64,000 nucleotides of DNA from Longimicrobiales bacterium (lineage in GTDB: Bacteria > Gemmatimonadota > Gemmatimonadetes > Longimicrobiales > Gaopeijiaceae): positions 100,018 to 164,017 of the forward strand of contig JAQWPM010000007.1 in assembly GCA_029245345.1 (NCBI GenBank), given 5' to 3'. Below are positions 27,573 to 36,015 of the stretch, piece by piece; within the stretch, counting starts at the first letter, position 1; every line of letters starts with the position of its first letter. A program made the translations under genes and the position numbers. Under the pieces are notes generated by a model, which did not search any database, was not told where the DNA came from, and saw only the letters and a program-made list of their open reading frames with translations.

Positions 27573-29556
27573 CAGACCGTCGCTTGACCTGCAGCCGGAT
27601 CGTGTCACCCGGGATCACCCGGGTGCCCGCGAGCGGCTGGGTGCTCAGGATCTCTCCCGATCCGGAGCGTGACACTCTCAGGCCCAGCGCGTGGAGGCGC
27701 CGGACAGCGATTCTCGAGGGGAGCCCGGCAACGTCCGGAAGCGGCACTCCGTTCCCCAACGCGGGGACACCATCAAAGCCGGACATCGACAGCGGCGTTG
27801 CGTCTACCGGAGGCAACGGCGGATCGATGGGTTGTGAAGCGAACTGGGCCACCGTACGGATCGGAGCGACAACCGGGCCCTGCACCGAACTAAGAAGCGC
27901 GCCGCGGTCGAGGGGCGTTGCCCTTGATGCGAGTGCGGCCTCCATGGTGGCACGTGTCACCGGAGCAGCGATCGCACCGCCGTAGTAGGCACCCTGTGGG
28001 CGTTCCAACTTCACAAAAATGACCAACTGCGGGTCTTCGACCGGGAAGAAACCGACGAACGACGACCAGTACGCGCCCTCTTCATACCCAACGCCTGGCT
28101 CGTACAGGCGCGTTGTGCCGCTCTTTCCCGCCACACGGAAAGTCCCGATCTGTGCGAGAGTCCCGCTGCCGTCCTCGACAACGTCTTCGAGCACCCGCGC
28201 GACGGACGATGCGGTTCGGGGCGATACGACCTGGCGAATCACTTGAGGACGGTACGTCTCCGTGACGCTGCCTGAGGCGTTCCGGACCTCTTTGACGAGG
28301 CGCGGCTGCATCAGCTTGCCACCATTGGCCAACGCACCGTACGCCATCGCCATCTGGAGTGGCGTTACGCCGATTTCATACCCGATGGCCAGCGATACCT
28401 GAGACTGGCTAGACCAACCATCCGGGCGCCGTAGCGTGCCGGCGACCTCACCCAACCCGAGGCCAGTCAGTCCACCAAAGCCGAAGTCTCGGAGGTTTTC
28501 GTATTGCTGGCCGGGCTCCATAGGCATGACAGCTTTGGCGATCCCGATGTTGGACGAAACGCGCAGCGCATCCGAGATCGTCATGAGTCCACGGGGACTC
28601 ACGTCGTTCAATTGACGACCGTTGATCCGCCAGTGACCGTTCTCTCCGTCGATCGTATCGCGGAGCGAGATCAAGCCGTTGTCCAACAGGCCCGCAACGG
28701 TAAACGGCTTGAGCGTCGATCCCGGCTCGTATGGAGTGTTGATCGCGGACAGGCGTGCGGTCTGACCGTCACGAATCGACACCAGGGCGAGGATCTCGCC
28801 AGTGTGAGGGTCCGTAACAACCACGTCGCCGCCTCGGGCCTCGGAACTCTCGATCGCGTATTCTAAGGCCTGACGAGCGATCTCCTGCAGATCCATATCG
28901 ATGGTCAGCACGACTTCGCCGCCCGACCGGGGCGGCTCGACCGTCAGGCGCTCACCGGGGATCTGGCGTCCTACGTTGTCGTGGGCAAAGACCTCACGAC
29001 CGGCAGTTCCACGGAGCAATTCCTCGAATGCGTTTTCGATGCCACTGCGACCCTCATGATCCAGGACAACACCGACCACACCTCGAGCCAAGTCACCGTG
29101 CGGGTGGTAGCGCTGCATTTCACGGGTCACGTGCACACCCCTAACACCCGCCATCTCTTCACGGACCGTGGGCGGAAACGTGCCAGGTATTGGGCGCCAA
29201 TCCCGGCTTCCATCCAGGAGTTGAGCAACTCTTGACGCGGACAGGCCGAGAACATCGACCAACTTCATGCGTACGAGGTCGAGATCTGTGATCTGCTCCA
29301 TCGCAATCGCGATGCTGAAGCGCTCACGCGAGACCGCCAGCGGCGTCCCGTCACGATCCAGCACGCTCCCGCGCGCGGCGACGACCCGCTGGTCGCTCTG
29401 ATGTTGTGCTTCAGCAAGGGCACTCCACTCACCCGACTGTACCGCCTGGACCTGGATGGCTCGGGCGCAGATCACGCCGGCGGCCAGGAGCCAGAATCCG
29501 AGCAGCGCCTTCCGGCGCCACGCATGCGGACGATGCATATCGCGAGGCAGAGTCAT
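27565..29556 (-). CDS. ftsI: septal class B penicillin-binding protein (FtsI/PBP3) with one PASTA domain
   Basis: The 663-residue transpeptidase cross-links septal peptidoglycan. After an N-terminal transmembrane helix (about 16-33) comes the PBP dimerisation domain. The transpeptidase has SxxK at Ser280/Lys283 (PGSTLKPF), SSN at 334-336 and KSGT at 478-481. A single C-terminal PASTA domain (about 600-660, LPDVAGLPSRIAVRRL) is present, more typical of Gram-positive and some deep-branching diderm homologues than of E. coli FtsI. It overlaps ftsL by four bases. Confidence 0.95.
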   Translation of the reverse strand: MTLPRDMHRPHAWRRKALLGFWLLAAGVICARAIQVQAVQSGEWSALAEAQHQSDQRVVAARGSVLDRDGTPLAVSRERFSIAIAMEQITDLDLVRMKLVDVLGLSASRVAQLLDGSRDWRPIPGTFPPTVREEMAGVRGVHVTREMQRYHPHGDLARGVVGVVLDHEGRSGIENAFEELLRGTAGREVFAHDNVGRQIPGERLTVEPPRSGGEVVLTIDMDLQEIARQALEYAIESSEARGGDVVVTDPHTGEILALVSIRDGQTARLSAINTPYEPGSTLKPFTVAGLLDNGLISLRDTIDGENGHWRINGRQLNDVSPRGLMTISDALRVSSNIGIAKAVMPMEPGQQYENLRDFGFGGLTGLGLGEVAGTLRRPDGWSSQSQVSLAIGYEIGVTPLQMAMAYGALANGGKLMQPRLVKEVRNASGSVTETYRPQVIRQVVSPRTASSVARVLEDVVEDGSGTLAQIGTFRVAGKSGTTRLYEPGVGYEEGAYWSSFVGFFPVEDPQLVIFVKLERPQGAYYGGAIAAPVTRATMEAALASRATPLDRGALLSSVQGPVVAPIRTVAQFASQPIDPPLPPVDATPLSMSGFDGVPALGNGVPLPDVAGLPSRIAVRRLHALGLRVSRSGSGEILSTQPLAGTRVIPGDTIRLQVKRRSDD

Positions 29557-29828
29557 GAGATCACCCAGCCCTGTAGGAGAACGAGCTCTTCTCGTTCCGG
29601 CATGTGCATGCCCAGGCGCGCACGCGCCTCGGGAACAACACGCTGCCGACTGACCAGCACTTGGATCTCCCGCTCGATCTCGACCCGTTCAGCGAGCGCG
29701 ACCGAGGTCTGACGACGGACGTCGTCGAGCGCAGCCAGAGATTCGAGGCTGCGGCTGTGCCGCCACGTAACCATGCCGAGCGCCCCAACGAGCATCACAA
29801 AGGCGAGAGCTAATCGGCCCAGGTCCAT
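29553..29828 (-). CDS. ftsL: cell division protein FtsL-like
   Basis: This 91-residue bitopic protein has a short cytoplasmic tail, one transmembrane helix (LALAFVMLVGALGMVTW), a heptad-like coiled coil (residues about 30-65) and a short C-terminal region with RLGMHMPEREELVLLQ. That is the FtsL layout. The start shares a base with the rsmH stop (TAATG at 29830-29826). The assignment rests mainly on topology and position between rsmH and ftsI, because FtsL sequences diverge strongly. Confidence 0.85.
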   Translation of the reverse strand: MDLGRLALAFVMLVGALGMVTWRHSRSLESLAALDDVRRQTSVALAERVEIEREIQVLVSRQRVVPEARARLGMHMPEREELVLLQGWVIS

Positions 29829-30784
29829 TAGGCAGCCCTCCGCCACGCGCGCAGGCGAGCACTTCGGGCACGTGGGTTCCGCTCGATCTCAGCGTCACCG
29901 GGATAGATCGGCTTACGGGTGAGGGTCTCACCCAAAGGGACGCCCCGGCAGATGCACAGCGGAAGTTCCGGTGGGCACACGCAGGACTTGCTCCACTCAC
30001 GGAACGCATGCTTCACCATGCGATCCTCGAGCGAGTGATAGGCGATCACTACCAAAACCCCACCCTCCTTCAACGCCTCCCTGAACGCGGGCAACCCGCG
30101 CTCGAGCGACTCCATTTCTGCGTTCACTGCGATTCGGACGGCCTGGAAGATCCGCGCCTTGTCCCTCTGCGTCGGCGACTTCCCGAGAGCTACAGACAGT
30201 GCCGCAACCAGATCGTCACTCGTTTGGAGAGGCACTGTGGCACGGCGCTTCACGATCTCACGGGCGAGCCTCCGAGACTTCGGCTCTTCGCCGTATTCCC
30301 AGAACACTCGGGCGAGTTCGACTTCCTCGGCCTCGGCTAAGAAACGCGTCGCATCGGGCCCCTCTGCGGAGTCCATTCGCATATCCAGTGCCAAACCGCG
30401 CCGGAAGGCGAAGCCGCGACCGTCTTCATCGAGCTGGTGGGATGACACACCGAGGTCGAGAAGGACACCGTCTAGGCCCTCTACCTTTGCTTCAATGTCC
30501 TCGGGGCCGCGATCGAACCGAGTCTGAATGAAGCGAACGCGGTCGCGATACGGGGCCAGCGTCTCACGGGCCTCAGCAAGAGCCTGGGGATCGCGATCCA
30601 CCCCGAGCACCCGACAAGAATCACACGCTTCGAGAATCGCCTTGGTGTGACCTCCACCGCCGACGGTACCGTCCATGTAGAGCCGCTCGCCCCCTGGAGC
30701 GAGGACGTCGAGCACCTCACGTGTCATCACTGGCTCGTGATAGGTGACAGCCACTTCAGCGCGTTCCGCGTTCATCTCGGTCAT
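29828..30784 (-). CDS. rsmH: 16S rRNA (cytosine1402-N4)-methyltransferase RsmH
   Basis: The 318-residue SAM-dependent enzyme methylates N4 of C1402 in 16S rRNA. It shows YHEPVMTREVLDVL, the SAM-binding DGTVGGGGHTKAIL, LLDLGVSSHQLDEDGRGFAFR and the C-terminal VVIAYHSLEDRMVKHAF. The start at 30784 overlaps the mraZ stop as ATGA; the open frame further upstream to 31009 is antisense-like and not used. Confidence 0.96.
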   Translation of the reverse strand: MTEMNAERAEVAVTYHEPVMTREVLDVLAPGGERLYMDGTVGGGGHTKAILEACDSCRVLGVDRDPQALAEARETLAPYRDRVRFIQTRFDRGPEDIEAKVEGLDGVLLDLGVSSHQLDEDGRGFAFRRGLALDMRMDSAEGPDATRFLAEAEEVELARVFWEYGEEPKSRRLAREIVKRRATVPLQTSDDLVAALSVALGKSPTQRDKARIFQAVRIAVNAEMESLERGLPAFREALKEGGVLVVIAYHSLEDRMVKHAFREWSKSCVCPPELPLCICRGVPLGETLTRKPIYPGDAEIERNPRARSARLRAWRRAA

Positions 30785-31212
30785 CCGAAGAGCCGGTGTG
30801 CGAACTGCTGGAGGTCGCCTGCCTGATCCTGGACGGCCTCCGCGTAGGTCTTGGGATCCCACAACTCGATGCGATCGAGGTTGCCGCTCAGGAGGACCGT
30901 GTTCGAAAGGCTCGCCGCCTCTTGGAGGCCGCCGGGCACGAGAATGCGGCCCTGCCTGTCCGGGGCCACCTCGACGGCATTGGAAACGATGAGCCGGACC
31001 TGGTTCCATGCCTGCGGTTCACTCCGGCGGTACTCGAGCAGCTTCTCCTGTACGGCCACCCACTTGGCTTCGGGGAACAGCGTCAGATAGGGTTTCTCCC
31101 ATTGGAGAAGCACGAAGCGGTCAGACCCAGCCTCACGGCGAAACGCCGAGGGAAGACTGACCCGCCCCTTCGTGTCCATCTGATGCTCGTACTGCCCGAC
31201 GAAACCGTTCAC
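30781..31212 (-). CDS. mraZ: transcriptional regulator MraZ
   Basis: MraZ is the AbrB-like first gene of the dcw cluster and represses it by binding repeats in its own leader. The 143-residue protein contains the two tandem MraZ domains: the first with YEHQMDTKGRVSLPSAFR, the second with EVAPDRQGRILVPGGLQEAA. The GTG at 31212 has an AGAGG five bases upstream; a TTG at 31215 is also in frame but too close to it. The promoter and likely operator boxes are described separately. Confidence 0.95.
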   Translation of the reverse strand: MNGFVGQYEHQMDTKGRVSLPSAFRREAGSDRFVLLQWEKPYLTLFPEAKWVAVQEKLLEYRRSEPQAWNQVRLIVSNAVEVAPDRQGRILVPGGLQEAASLSNTVLLSGNLDRIELWDPKTYAEAVQDQAGDLQQFAHRLFG

Positions 31213-31225
31213 CAAAACCTCTGGG

Positions 31226-31259
31226 TGGTATTAAGTGGGTAGAAGTGGGATGCGATGGA
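31226..31259 (+). promoter_or_regulatory. probable MraZ boxes: four TGGN repeats at 10-bp spacing
   Basis: On the plus strand, TGGT, TGGG, TGGG and TGGA begin at 31226, 31236, 31246 and 31256, exactly one helical turn apart; the central two extend to AAGTGGG. MraZ from E. coli and Mycoplasma is known to bind GTGG-type direct repeats with this period. They lie between the predicted mraZ -10 element and the start codon, a repressing position. The boxes read on the strand opposite to mraZ transcription. Confidence 0.65.
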
Positions 31260-31262
31260 GCC

Positions 31263-31292
31263 AACATACTCCTCAGTGGACCAACAGGTCAA
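31263..31292 (-). promoter_or_regulatory. sigma70-like promoter of mraZ/dcw operon
   Basis: On the minus strand, a TTGACC -35 (31287-31292) and a TATGTT -10 (31263-31268) are separated by 18 bases. Transcription would start near 31256, so the MraZ boxes would occupy roughly the first 30 transcribed bases. Confidence 0.5.
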
Positions 31293-31495
31293 GGGTTCTT
31301 TTTTGCACTTATCGAGGTCCAGCACAGGAGCTAGATCAGCCGAAAGGCCATTCGTATCAGGGAGAACCGCGTTTTACCCCAAAATCCAATTTTTTCAGTT
31401 TCCGAACGAAAACCGAAGGTCGGACCGAAGGCAGGGCCGGTCCGCGTGGGGAGGAGTGGGTCGAATCCCACCTCAAAGTGAAGTCGAGGGGTACG
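31293..31495. other. intergenic leader region upstream of the mraZ promoter
   Basis: This A/T-richer stretch between the dcw promoter and the shared terminator has no supportable gene. Short open frames occur but show no family motif. Confidence 0.6.
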
Positions 31496-31535
31496 AAAAA
31501 GCGCCCCGGGGCCGAAGCCCCGGGGCGCTTTTTCG
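31494..31535. terminator. strong bidirectional Rho-independent terminator
   Basis: A perfect 12-bp GC stem (GCGCCCCGGGGC, loop CGAA) at 31501-31528 is flanked by AAAAA on the left and TTTTT on the right, extending the pairing to about 19 bp. It ends the TPR gene (stop at 31557, minus strand) and can also stop plus-strand transcription. Confidence 0.92.
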
Positions 31536-31556
31536 TCCGAACGTACTCCTTAGGAG

Positions 31557-33296
31557 CTAGCGACCACGCTTGATGATCGCGTCCTGGATTTCGACATACG
31601 TGTTCGCGTTGTCCAGCAACTGGGCCAGGTTGACGCTCACTGATGCCGGGTAATCCCCGGACTGGTTCAGCAATGCGATCGCCGCATGGAACCTCGGCAA
31701 CGTGGCCTGGGCAGAAGCCAACGTCTGCGGCTCCTGCTCTGCGAAGGCCTGCTGGTACACGCTGAAGCCGTGCCAGAAGTTAAGCTGACTGGTCATGGCC
31801 TCACTCAGCCCCGGAAGTTCCTTGGCTGCCGTCATACCTGTGATGGCGTAGGCGTACTGCTTTTGCTGGTACCCTTTCTGGTACGCGTCGGCAAAGATCA
31901 TCCGCGCTGCGTTCTCGGCCTGCTGGGGGTTCCCTGCTGCCGCACCCTTCAAGACCTCAACGGCATCCAGGACACGCCCTGCTTCGATCAGCCAGCTGCC
32001 CTGACGAAGGCTTGCGTTGGCATGCGACGGGTTGATCTCAAGAACTCGATCGAGCGCCGTAATGGCGTCATCGATCTGTCCGCTCCTCTGGAGCGCATCG
32101 GCGTAGATCGACCAAAGCCCATCTTCCTCCGGGTGCGTCTGAAGGACCCGTGCACCCATCGCAACGGCAGCAGCGAGGTCTTCGAGCTTAATGTTCGCTG
32201 CGATGATGTTGCGCAGGAGCGCTACAGGTGTCTCAGCACCCTTGCCGTCGAAGACCTTTCCGTAGGCGTTGATGGCCTGGCGATAATACTCCTCAGCATC
32301 CGGGGACAAGCCACCAGAGTCCTGAGCGTCCATCGAGGAGAGCTGCTCAGCTTCGACAGCCGCCGCGAACGCGAACGATCCGTACTGCTCCCAGAGGTCA
32401 ACGTTCTCGGCATCGACATCCAGTCCAACCTGGATGAGCGCCATCCCACCGACCGGGTCACCCGCCTTGGCCAACTCGTACGCAATGTTCATGCGGATCG
32501 CGGCGTTGGCCGGGTTCAGCTCAAGGTAGCGCTCGTAGTAGATACGCCCCTGATCTTTGTCGCCCTGAATGGTGGAGATGTAGCCAGCGCGCTGGAGCGC
32601 ATTCTCGTGATAGCCGTTCACAGAAAGGACCCGCTCGAGTTCAACGAGCGAGTCATCCATACGGTCCATCTCGTAGAGAATCACCGCGCGCTGGTACCGA
32701 ACCGCAATACCCTCCGGGTTCAGCACGAGCGCCTCGTCGCAGTTACGGAGAGCGTTCTCCCACTGCTGACTCGCCGCGTAATCGGCGCAAATCCCGACTG
32801 CCCGAATCTGCTGTACGTAGAGATCGAACTCGTTGAAGATGTGCTGAGCCGCGACAGCGTCGTCTTTCTCGCTGACACTGATGTCGCTGACCGCAAAGGC
32901 TTCGTTGGAGCCGATGTCCCAGAATTCGACGCCTGAGACGTCCCAGGACTTGTCCGGGTTCTGAGTGTATGCGGCACACAGAGCGACCTGAGCGGAGATC
33001 TGACCCGCCAGCTGGCGCGTCTTGATGCAGTCGAGGTCCTCCATCTTCATGTCGAATCGCTTGACCTCGTCCTTAATGTCCCGCTCCTCAATAGGTTCGT
33101 GCGTCGCGAGCGTGTTGAGCAGCTCACGCAGTTCCTTCGAGGCATCCTTCCCAAAGTTGTCCTTTGCGCCCTCGAGCGGCTGAAAATACGGAACCAGAAC
33201 GCGAAAGCGTCCATTGTCCTGAGCCGTGAGGGCCGCTGGCAACAGTACAAGCGCGGCAGTGAGGATCTTGAAGGTCAACTTCATCCGTCCGACCAT
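31557..33296 (-). CDS. secreted tetratricopeptide-repeat protein
   Basis: The 579-residue protein has a Sec signal peptide (LTFKILTAALVLLPAALTAQ). An N-terminal alpha/beta domain of about 150 residues (FRVLVPYFQPLEG) resembles the TolB/CsgG-type N-domain. At least five TPR units follow, for example NALRNCDEALVLNPEGIAVR and ITALDRVLEINPSHANAS. It probably acts as a periplasmic scaffold. An AGGAG five bases before the ATG at 33296 supports the start. It is monocistronic, ending at the strong terminator. Confidence 0.8.
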   Translation of the reverse strand: MVGRMKLTFKILTAALVLLPAALTAQDNGRFRVLVPYFQPLEGAKDNFGKDASKELRELLNTLATHEPIEERDIKDEVKRFDMKMEDLDCIKTRQLAGQISAQVALCAAYTQNPDKSWDVSGVEFWDIGSNEAFAVSDISVSEKDDAVAAQHIFNEFDLYVQQIRAVGICADYAASQQWENALRNCDEALVLNPEGIAVRYQRAVILYEMDRMDDSLVELERVLSVNGYHENALQRAGYISTIQGDKDQGRIYYERYLELNPANAAIRMNIAYELAKAGDPVGGMALIQVGLDVDAENVDLWEQYGSFAFAAAVEAEQLSSMDAQDSGGLSPDAEEYYRQAINAYGKVFDGKGAETPVALLRNIIAANIKLEDLAAAVAMGARVLQTHPEEDGLWSIYADALQRSGQIDDAITALDRVLEINPSHANASLRQGSWLIEAGRVLDAVEVLKGAAAGNPQQAENAARMIFADAYQKGYQQKQYAYAITGMTAAKELPGLSEAMTSQLNFWHGFSVYQQAFAEQEPQTLASAQATLPRFHAAIALLNQSGDYPASVSVNLAQLLDNANTYVEIQDAIIKRGR

Positions 33297-33610
33297 GGAT
33301 TGAATCTCCTGGGGTCTCCCCCGTCATCGCGATGTTCTCGAAAGAACAAACTCGTCCGGGACAGTACCGAACGTGGTTGATCTACTCCTACCCATTGTAA
33401 AATCCAGAAGGTCCGAACTCTGCTTCGGACCTTCCTTATATAGCGTGGTATTTTATGCATAATCTGGGGCGTCGGTCAACGGCATCATCGCCCGACCCTT
33501 GGGTTGCGCCCCCTCATCATTGGGCCAGTCATGCATCAGATACGATTTTGCCGGGCCCAGCGTGCAGCAGGGCAGCTAACGCTGCGTGGCCCTCCTGGTC
33601 CGGTCGGACC
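33297..33610 (-). other. intergenic region with TPR-gene leader and a hairpin
   Basis: No gene is supported in these 314 bases. The TPR-gene side holds a small GTTCT/AGAAC hairpin with a four-base loop in the likely 5' UTR. An 11-bp inverted repeat lies at 33407-33434. The rest shows nothing recognisable. Confidence 0.6.
33407..33434. terminator. 11-bp inverted repeat, possible terminator of the thioesterase gene
   Basis: GAAGGTCCGAA pairs perfectly with TTCGGACCTTC around a six-base loop. It lacks a good T-tract on either strand, so it could be a weak terminator or an mRNA-stabilising element. Confidence 0.4.
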
Positions 33611-34036
33611 CTAAATCGACTCGAACGGGCCGTCGTACGCGGTGAGGATTTCTGCCAACGCCGGTGGGACCCGCATGGATGACTCTTTTTGGTAATCATA
33701 CATCACTTGTGTGGTCACTCCGGAAACGAGTCGTTCACCCCCCTCGCTCTGTACCTCGTAGGACATTTCGAAATGCTTCCTACCAATACGATTCACGCGA
33801 ACTCCGACACTTACGGTTTGCGGCCAGAGCACGCGCTTGTGCCAACGGACTCGTGCCTCTGCCAACACATAGTCGATCTCGTCGAGGCTCTTCGATCCAA
33901 TGACCTCACCCCAGTAGGCCCAGCGTGCCTCCTCGAAATACATCAACGCCTCGGAGTGGTGGGCGTGCCCCCCGACATCGATATCGCGGAATCGCACCGT
34001 CACAGGATGTCTGAATCGAAAGTCCGGCTCGGTCAC
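33611..34036 (-). CDS. acyl-CoA thioesterase, 4HBT (YbgC-like) hotdog family
   Basis: The 141-residue single-hotdog protein has the 4-hydroxybenzoyl-CoA thioesterase-like start FRHPVTVRFRDIDVGGHAHHSEALMYFEEA; the family's catalytic Asp lies in RFRDIDVGGH. It probably hydrolyses acyl-CoA thioesters; the chain length is unknown. It is transcribed divergently from the CsgG-like lipoprotein gene. Confidence 0.85.
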   Translation of the reverse strand: MTEPDFRFRHPVTVRFRDIDVGGHAHHSEALMYFEEARWAYWGEVIGSKSLDEIDYVLAEARVRWHKRVLWPQTVSVGVRVNRIGRKHFEMSYEVQSEGGERLVSGVTTQVMYDYQKESSMRVPPALAEILTAYDGPFESI

Positions 34037-34213
34037 GGTTCACGCTCGGCAAGGTCGAGAATCAAGAGTGGCGAAGGATGTGTGGACGCATGCGGGTCAC
34101 ACCGAAACAGCATACGTCGTAAACACCTTAGAAAAAAAGCTATTGGAGCGACACGGGGCCCTGTTGCTAACTTAAGAGTACGGATTCGAATCACCGAAAA
34201 TCAGGATCGACCG

Positions 34214-35068
34214 ATGCTCTTCCGACAGGCTACCGCTCGAGCCCCATACGTCATCAAACGACTTCTACTACTCGCCGTCGCTGTATTGGCGTCGGGTTGC
34301 GCAGCGGGCGGAGGCAGTGGATCCACATCTTCCCTCGCCCTGACAACGGTCGCCGACGCTGTTTGGCAATCGCTGGCGACCGCCCGTCCAGCTTCGCTCA
34401 ATGGCGCCGTGAAGATCTCCGTGGGCCCGGTAGAGGTCTCGGGTACAGATCACTGGGGCTTGGCAGAGTCAACGGACCTTCCGCTCGCCTTCTCAGAACT
34501 GATTGTTGCGGGGCTCCTTCGCCGCCCCGACGTGAGCTTCGTAGAACGCCGGCGGTTCACCGCAGCCTCGGACGCGGCGCGGCGCGGCGTGTTGCCGAGC
34601 ACCGCACCGACCGTGGGAGTGTCCGTGGCCCCCGATTACGTCCTTGGAGCGACCTGGTCATCATTTGGTATGTCGACCGCAGTTCTCGAACTCCGCCTGG
34701 TCGACCCTCAGACCGGTCGAGTCGCCCACTCTTGGAGAGAGGAAACACCCTCCGACGCCGATGCAGTCGGGTTGGCGCGCGTCGCGGTCGGAAGCCTCTT
34801 GAACGAGCTCGCTGGAATGGACCGCTTGGCCGGTTGGTCCGATCCCCTGGCCAGCGCTGCCCCCGCCGACTTCATCAGGAGTGCGGTTGGGGCCTCCGCG
34901 GTGGTAAGCTATCTCGCCGGAATCGCGGCAGAGGAGCGGTGGGACTGGGATCGGGCACGCCAGGGCTACCAGTTGGCCCTCGACAAAGACCCCTCGTTCT
35001 TCGAGGCGAGGGTTGCGTTGGCCCGGACCGCCCGGCTCCGTCTTGGGGGCACGCTGGCAGCCAGCTGA
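34214..35068 (+). CDS. lipoprotein with CsgG/LpoB-like domain and TPR-like tail
   Basis: The open frame begins at 33689, but the ATG at 34214 (284 residues) starts a proper lipoprotein signal: basic residues, LLLLAVAVLASGC lipobox, then a Gly/Ser-rich linker. The middle domain (VSVGPVEVSG-like start, DVSFVERRRFTAASDA) resembles CsgG/LpoB/TolB-type periplasmic domains. The C-terminus holds one TPR-like helix pair (RARQGYQLALDKDPSFFEAR). It is therefore a probable outer-membrane lipoprotein of unknown function, similar in plan to the TPR protein at 31557-33296. Confidence 0.72.
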   Translation: MLFRQATARAPYVIKRLLLLAVAVLASGCAAGGGSGSTSSLALTTVADAVWQSLATARPASLNGAVKISVGPVEVSGTDHWGLAESTDLPLAFSELIVAGLLRRPDVSFVERRRFTAASDAARRGVLPSTAPTVGVSVAPDYVLGATWSSFGMSTAVLELRLVDPQTGRVAHSWREETPSDADAVGLARVAVGSLLNELAGMDRLAGWSDPLASAAPADFIRSAVGASAVVSYLAGIAAEERWDWDRARQGYQLALDKDPSFFEARVALARTARLRLGGTLAAS

Positions 35069-35155
35069 CCCGAACATCGCGCAGAGGCCAGCAGCCCTGT
35101 ATCATCCGCTTGTGTAACAGCCACCTCCAAATGCGGTCGATTACATAGGCCGAGG

Positions 35156-35551
35156 ATGTTCGCTCTGAGCGTCGTGTCCCCCACAGACGACGTAACACCG
35201 ACCCAAGATGTCGGCGCCCTAAGAGTCTTCGTCGTTGAGGACAACGAGACCGACCGTTGGTCCTTCTCGGAAGCGCTCCGATTTCGGGGCGCCTTGGTCG
35301 TGGCATGCGCTTCGGGCGAAGACGCTCTGGAGGCTCTCGACGATGGAATGCCGGACTTAATCCTGCTCAATTTGAAGCTTCCCGGCATCGACGGGCTAGA
35401 GCTCTGTCGAGAGATCCGTGCCCGCGAGGATGGCGCGCTGCCTTTCATCAGTGACGTTCCTGCCTCCCGAAGCACTCCCTCAGCGGCGCGCCGTACGTCT
35501 ACGGCTTCAGGATTCCTCCGCACGGTCTGCACCACATTTCCTCATCTGTGA
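35156..35551 (+). pseudogene. degenerate response-regulator receiver fragment
   Basis: Residues about 21-95 are a receiver-like fold: the acidic pocket in RVFVVEDNETDRW, LEALDDGMPDLILLNLKLPGIDGLELCREIR. The usual phosphoacceptor Asp (LILLDL) is Asn here. After ALPFI the alpha4-beta5 part, with the conserved Thr and Lys, is missing and replaced by a low-complexity Ser/Arg-rich tail. The domain thus cannot be a normal phosphorylatable receiver. Alternative frames do not restore the missing end convincingly. Confidence 0.65.
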
Positions 35552-35664
35552 GGATCCACTTTTCATCTCATTCACCACCTTTGACAGGGACAAATCGCCC
35601 CAGGTTGGAACGCCAGCCCCGACTAGCTAGTCCCATGTTGCTTTCGGGGCCCCGCAAAGACACC

Positions 35665-36015
35665 ATGACGCGAGATGACCCCGCCGCGTCCCTCTCCAAA
35701 ACCATCATGCAGATCGCACCCATCGACCTCACCGCGCTCGTCGCGACGATCCTGGGGATCTCGATCGTCCTGGTCCCAGTCATCGGCCTCACAGCTCGTT
35801 TTGCGTTGGCCCCGACCGTCGAAGCGCTGAGTCGCTTCTTCGATCACAAAGGCCTCGGCGAAACCGTCCAGATCATGGAACGACGGATCGTGCTCCAAGA
35901 GCAACAGATCGAGTTGCTCGAAAGCTCCATTAAACGCCTGACAGACGTCTCGAATTTCCATCAACAGCTCGAAAGTGGGGACGGATCGAGCGCTGGCGAG
36001 GAGACCCCGTCATGA
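35665..36015 (+). CDS. small membrane protein with coiled-coil tail, unknown
   Basis: The 116-residue product (ATG 35665) has one clear transmembrane helix (LTALVATILGISIVLVPVIGL) followed by a helical, Glu/Gln-rich segment (ETVQIMERRIVLQEQQIELLESSIKRL) with heptad character. Its end overlaps the start of the glycerophosphodiesterase gene (ATGA), so the two are coupled. An upstream ATG at 35635 is possible. No family recognised. Confidence 0.65.
   Translation: MTRDDPAASLSKTIMQIAPIDLTALVATILGISIVLVPVIGLTARFALAPTVEALSRFFDHKGLGETVQIMERRIVLQEQQIELLESSIKRLTDVSNFHQQLESGDGSSAGEETPS

Noticed and set aside
29828..31009. N-terminal extension of rsmH by 75 codons over mraZ
   Set aside because: The extension is Arg/Pro/Gly-rich with no similarity to RsmH and lies antiphase over mraZ; the ATG at 30784 overlaps the mraZ stop in the usual ATGA.
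31686..32936. 416-codon plus-strand open frame
   Set aside because: It is antisense to the TPR gene, which has signal peptide, repeats, ribosome-binding site and terminator.
33689..34213. 525-base 5' extension of the CsgG-like lipoprotein frame
   Set aside because: It is antisense to the thioesterase gene and would bury the lipoprotein signal peptide that begins at 34214.
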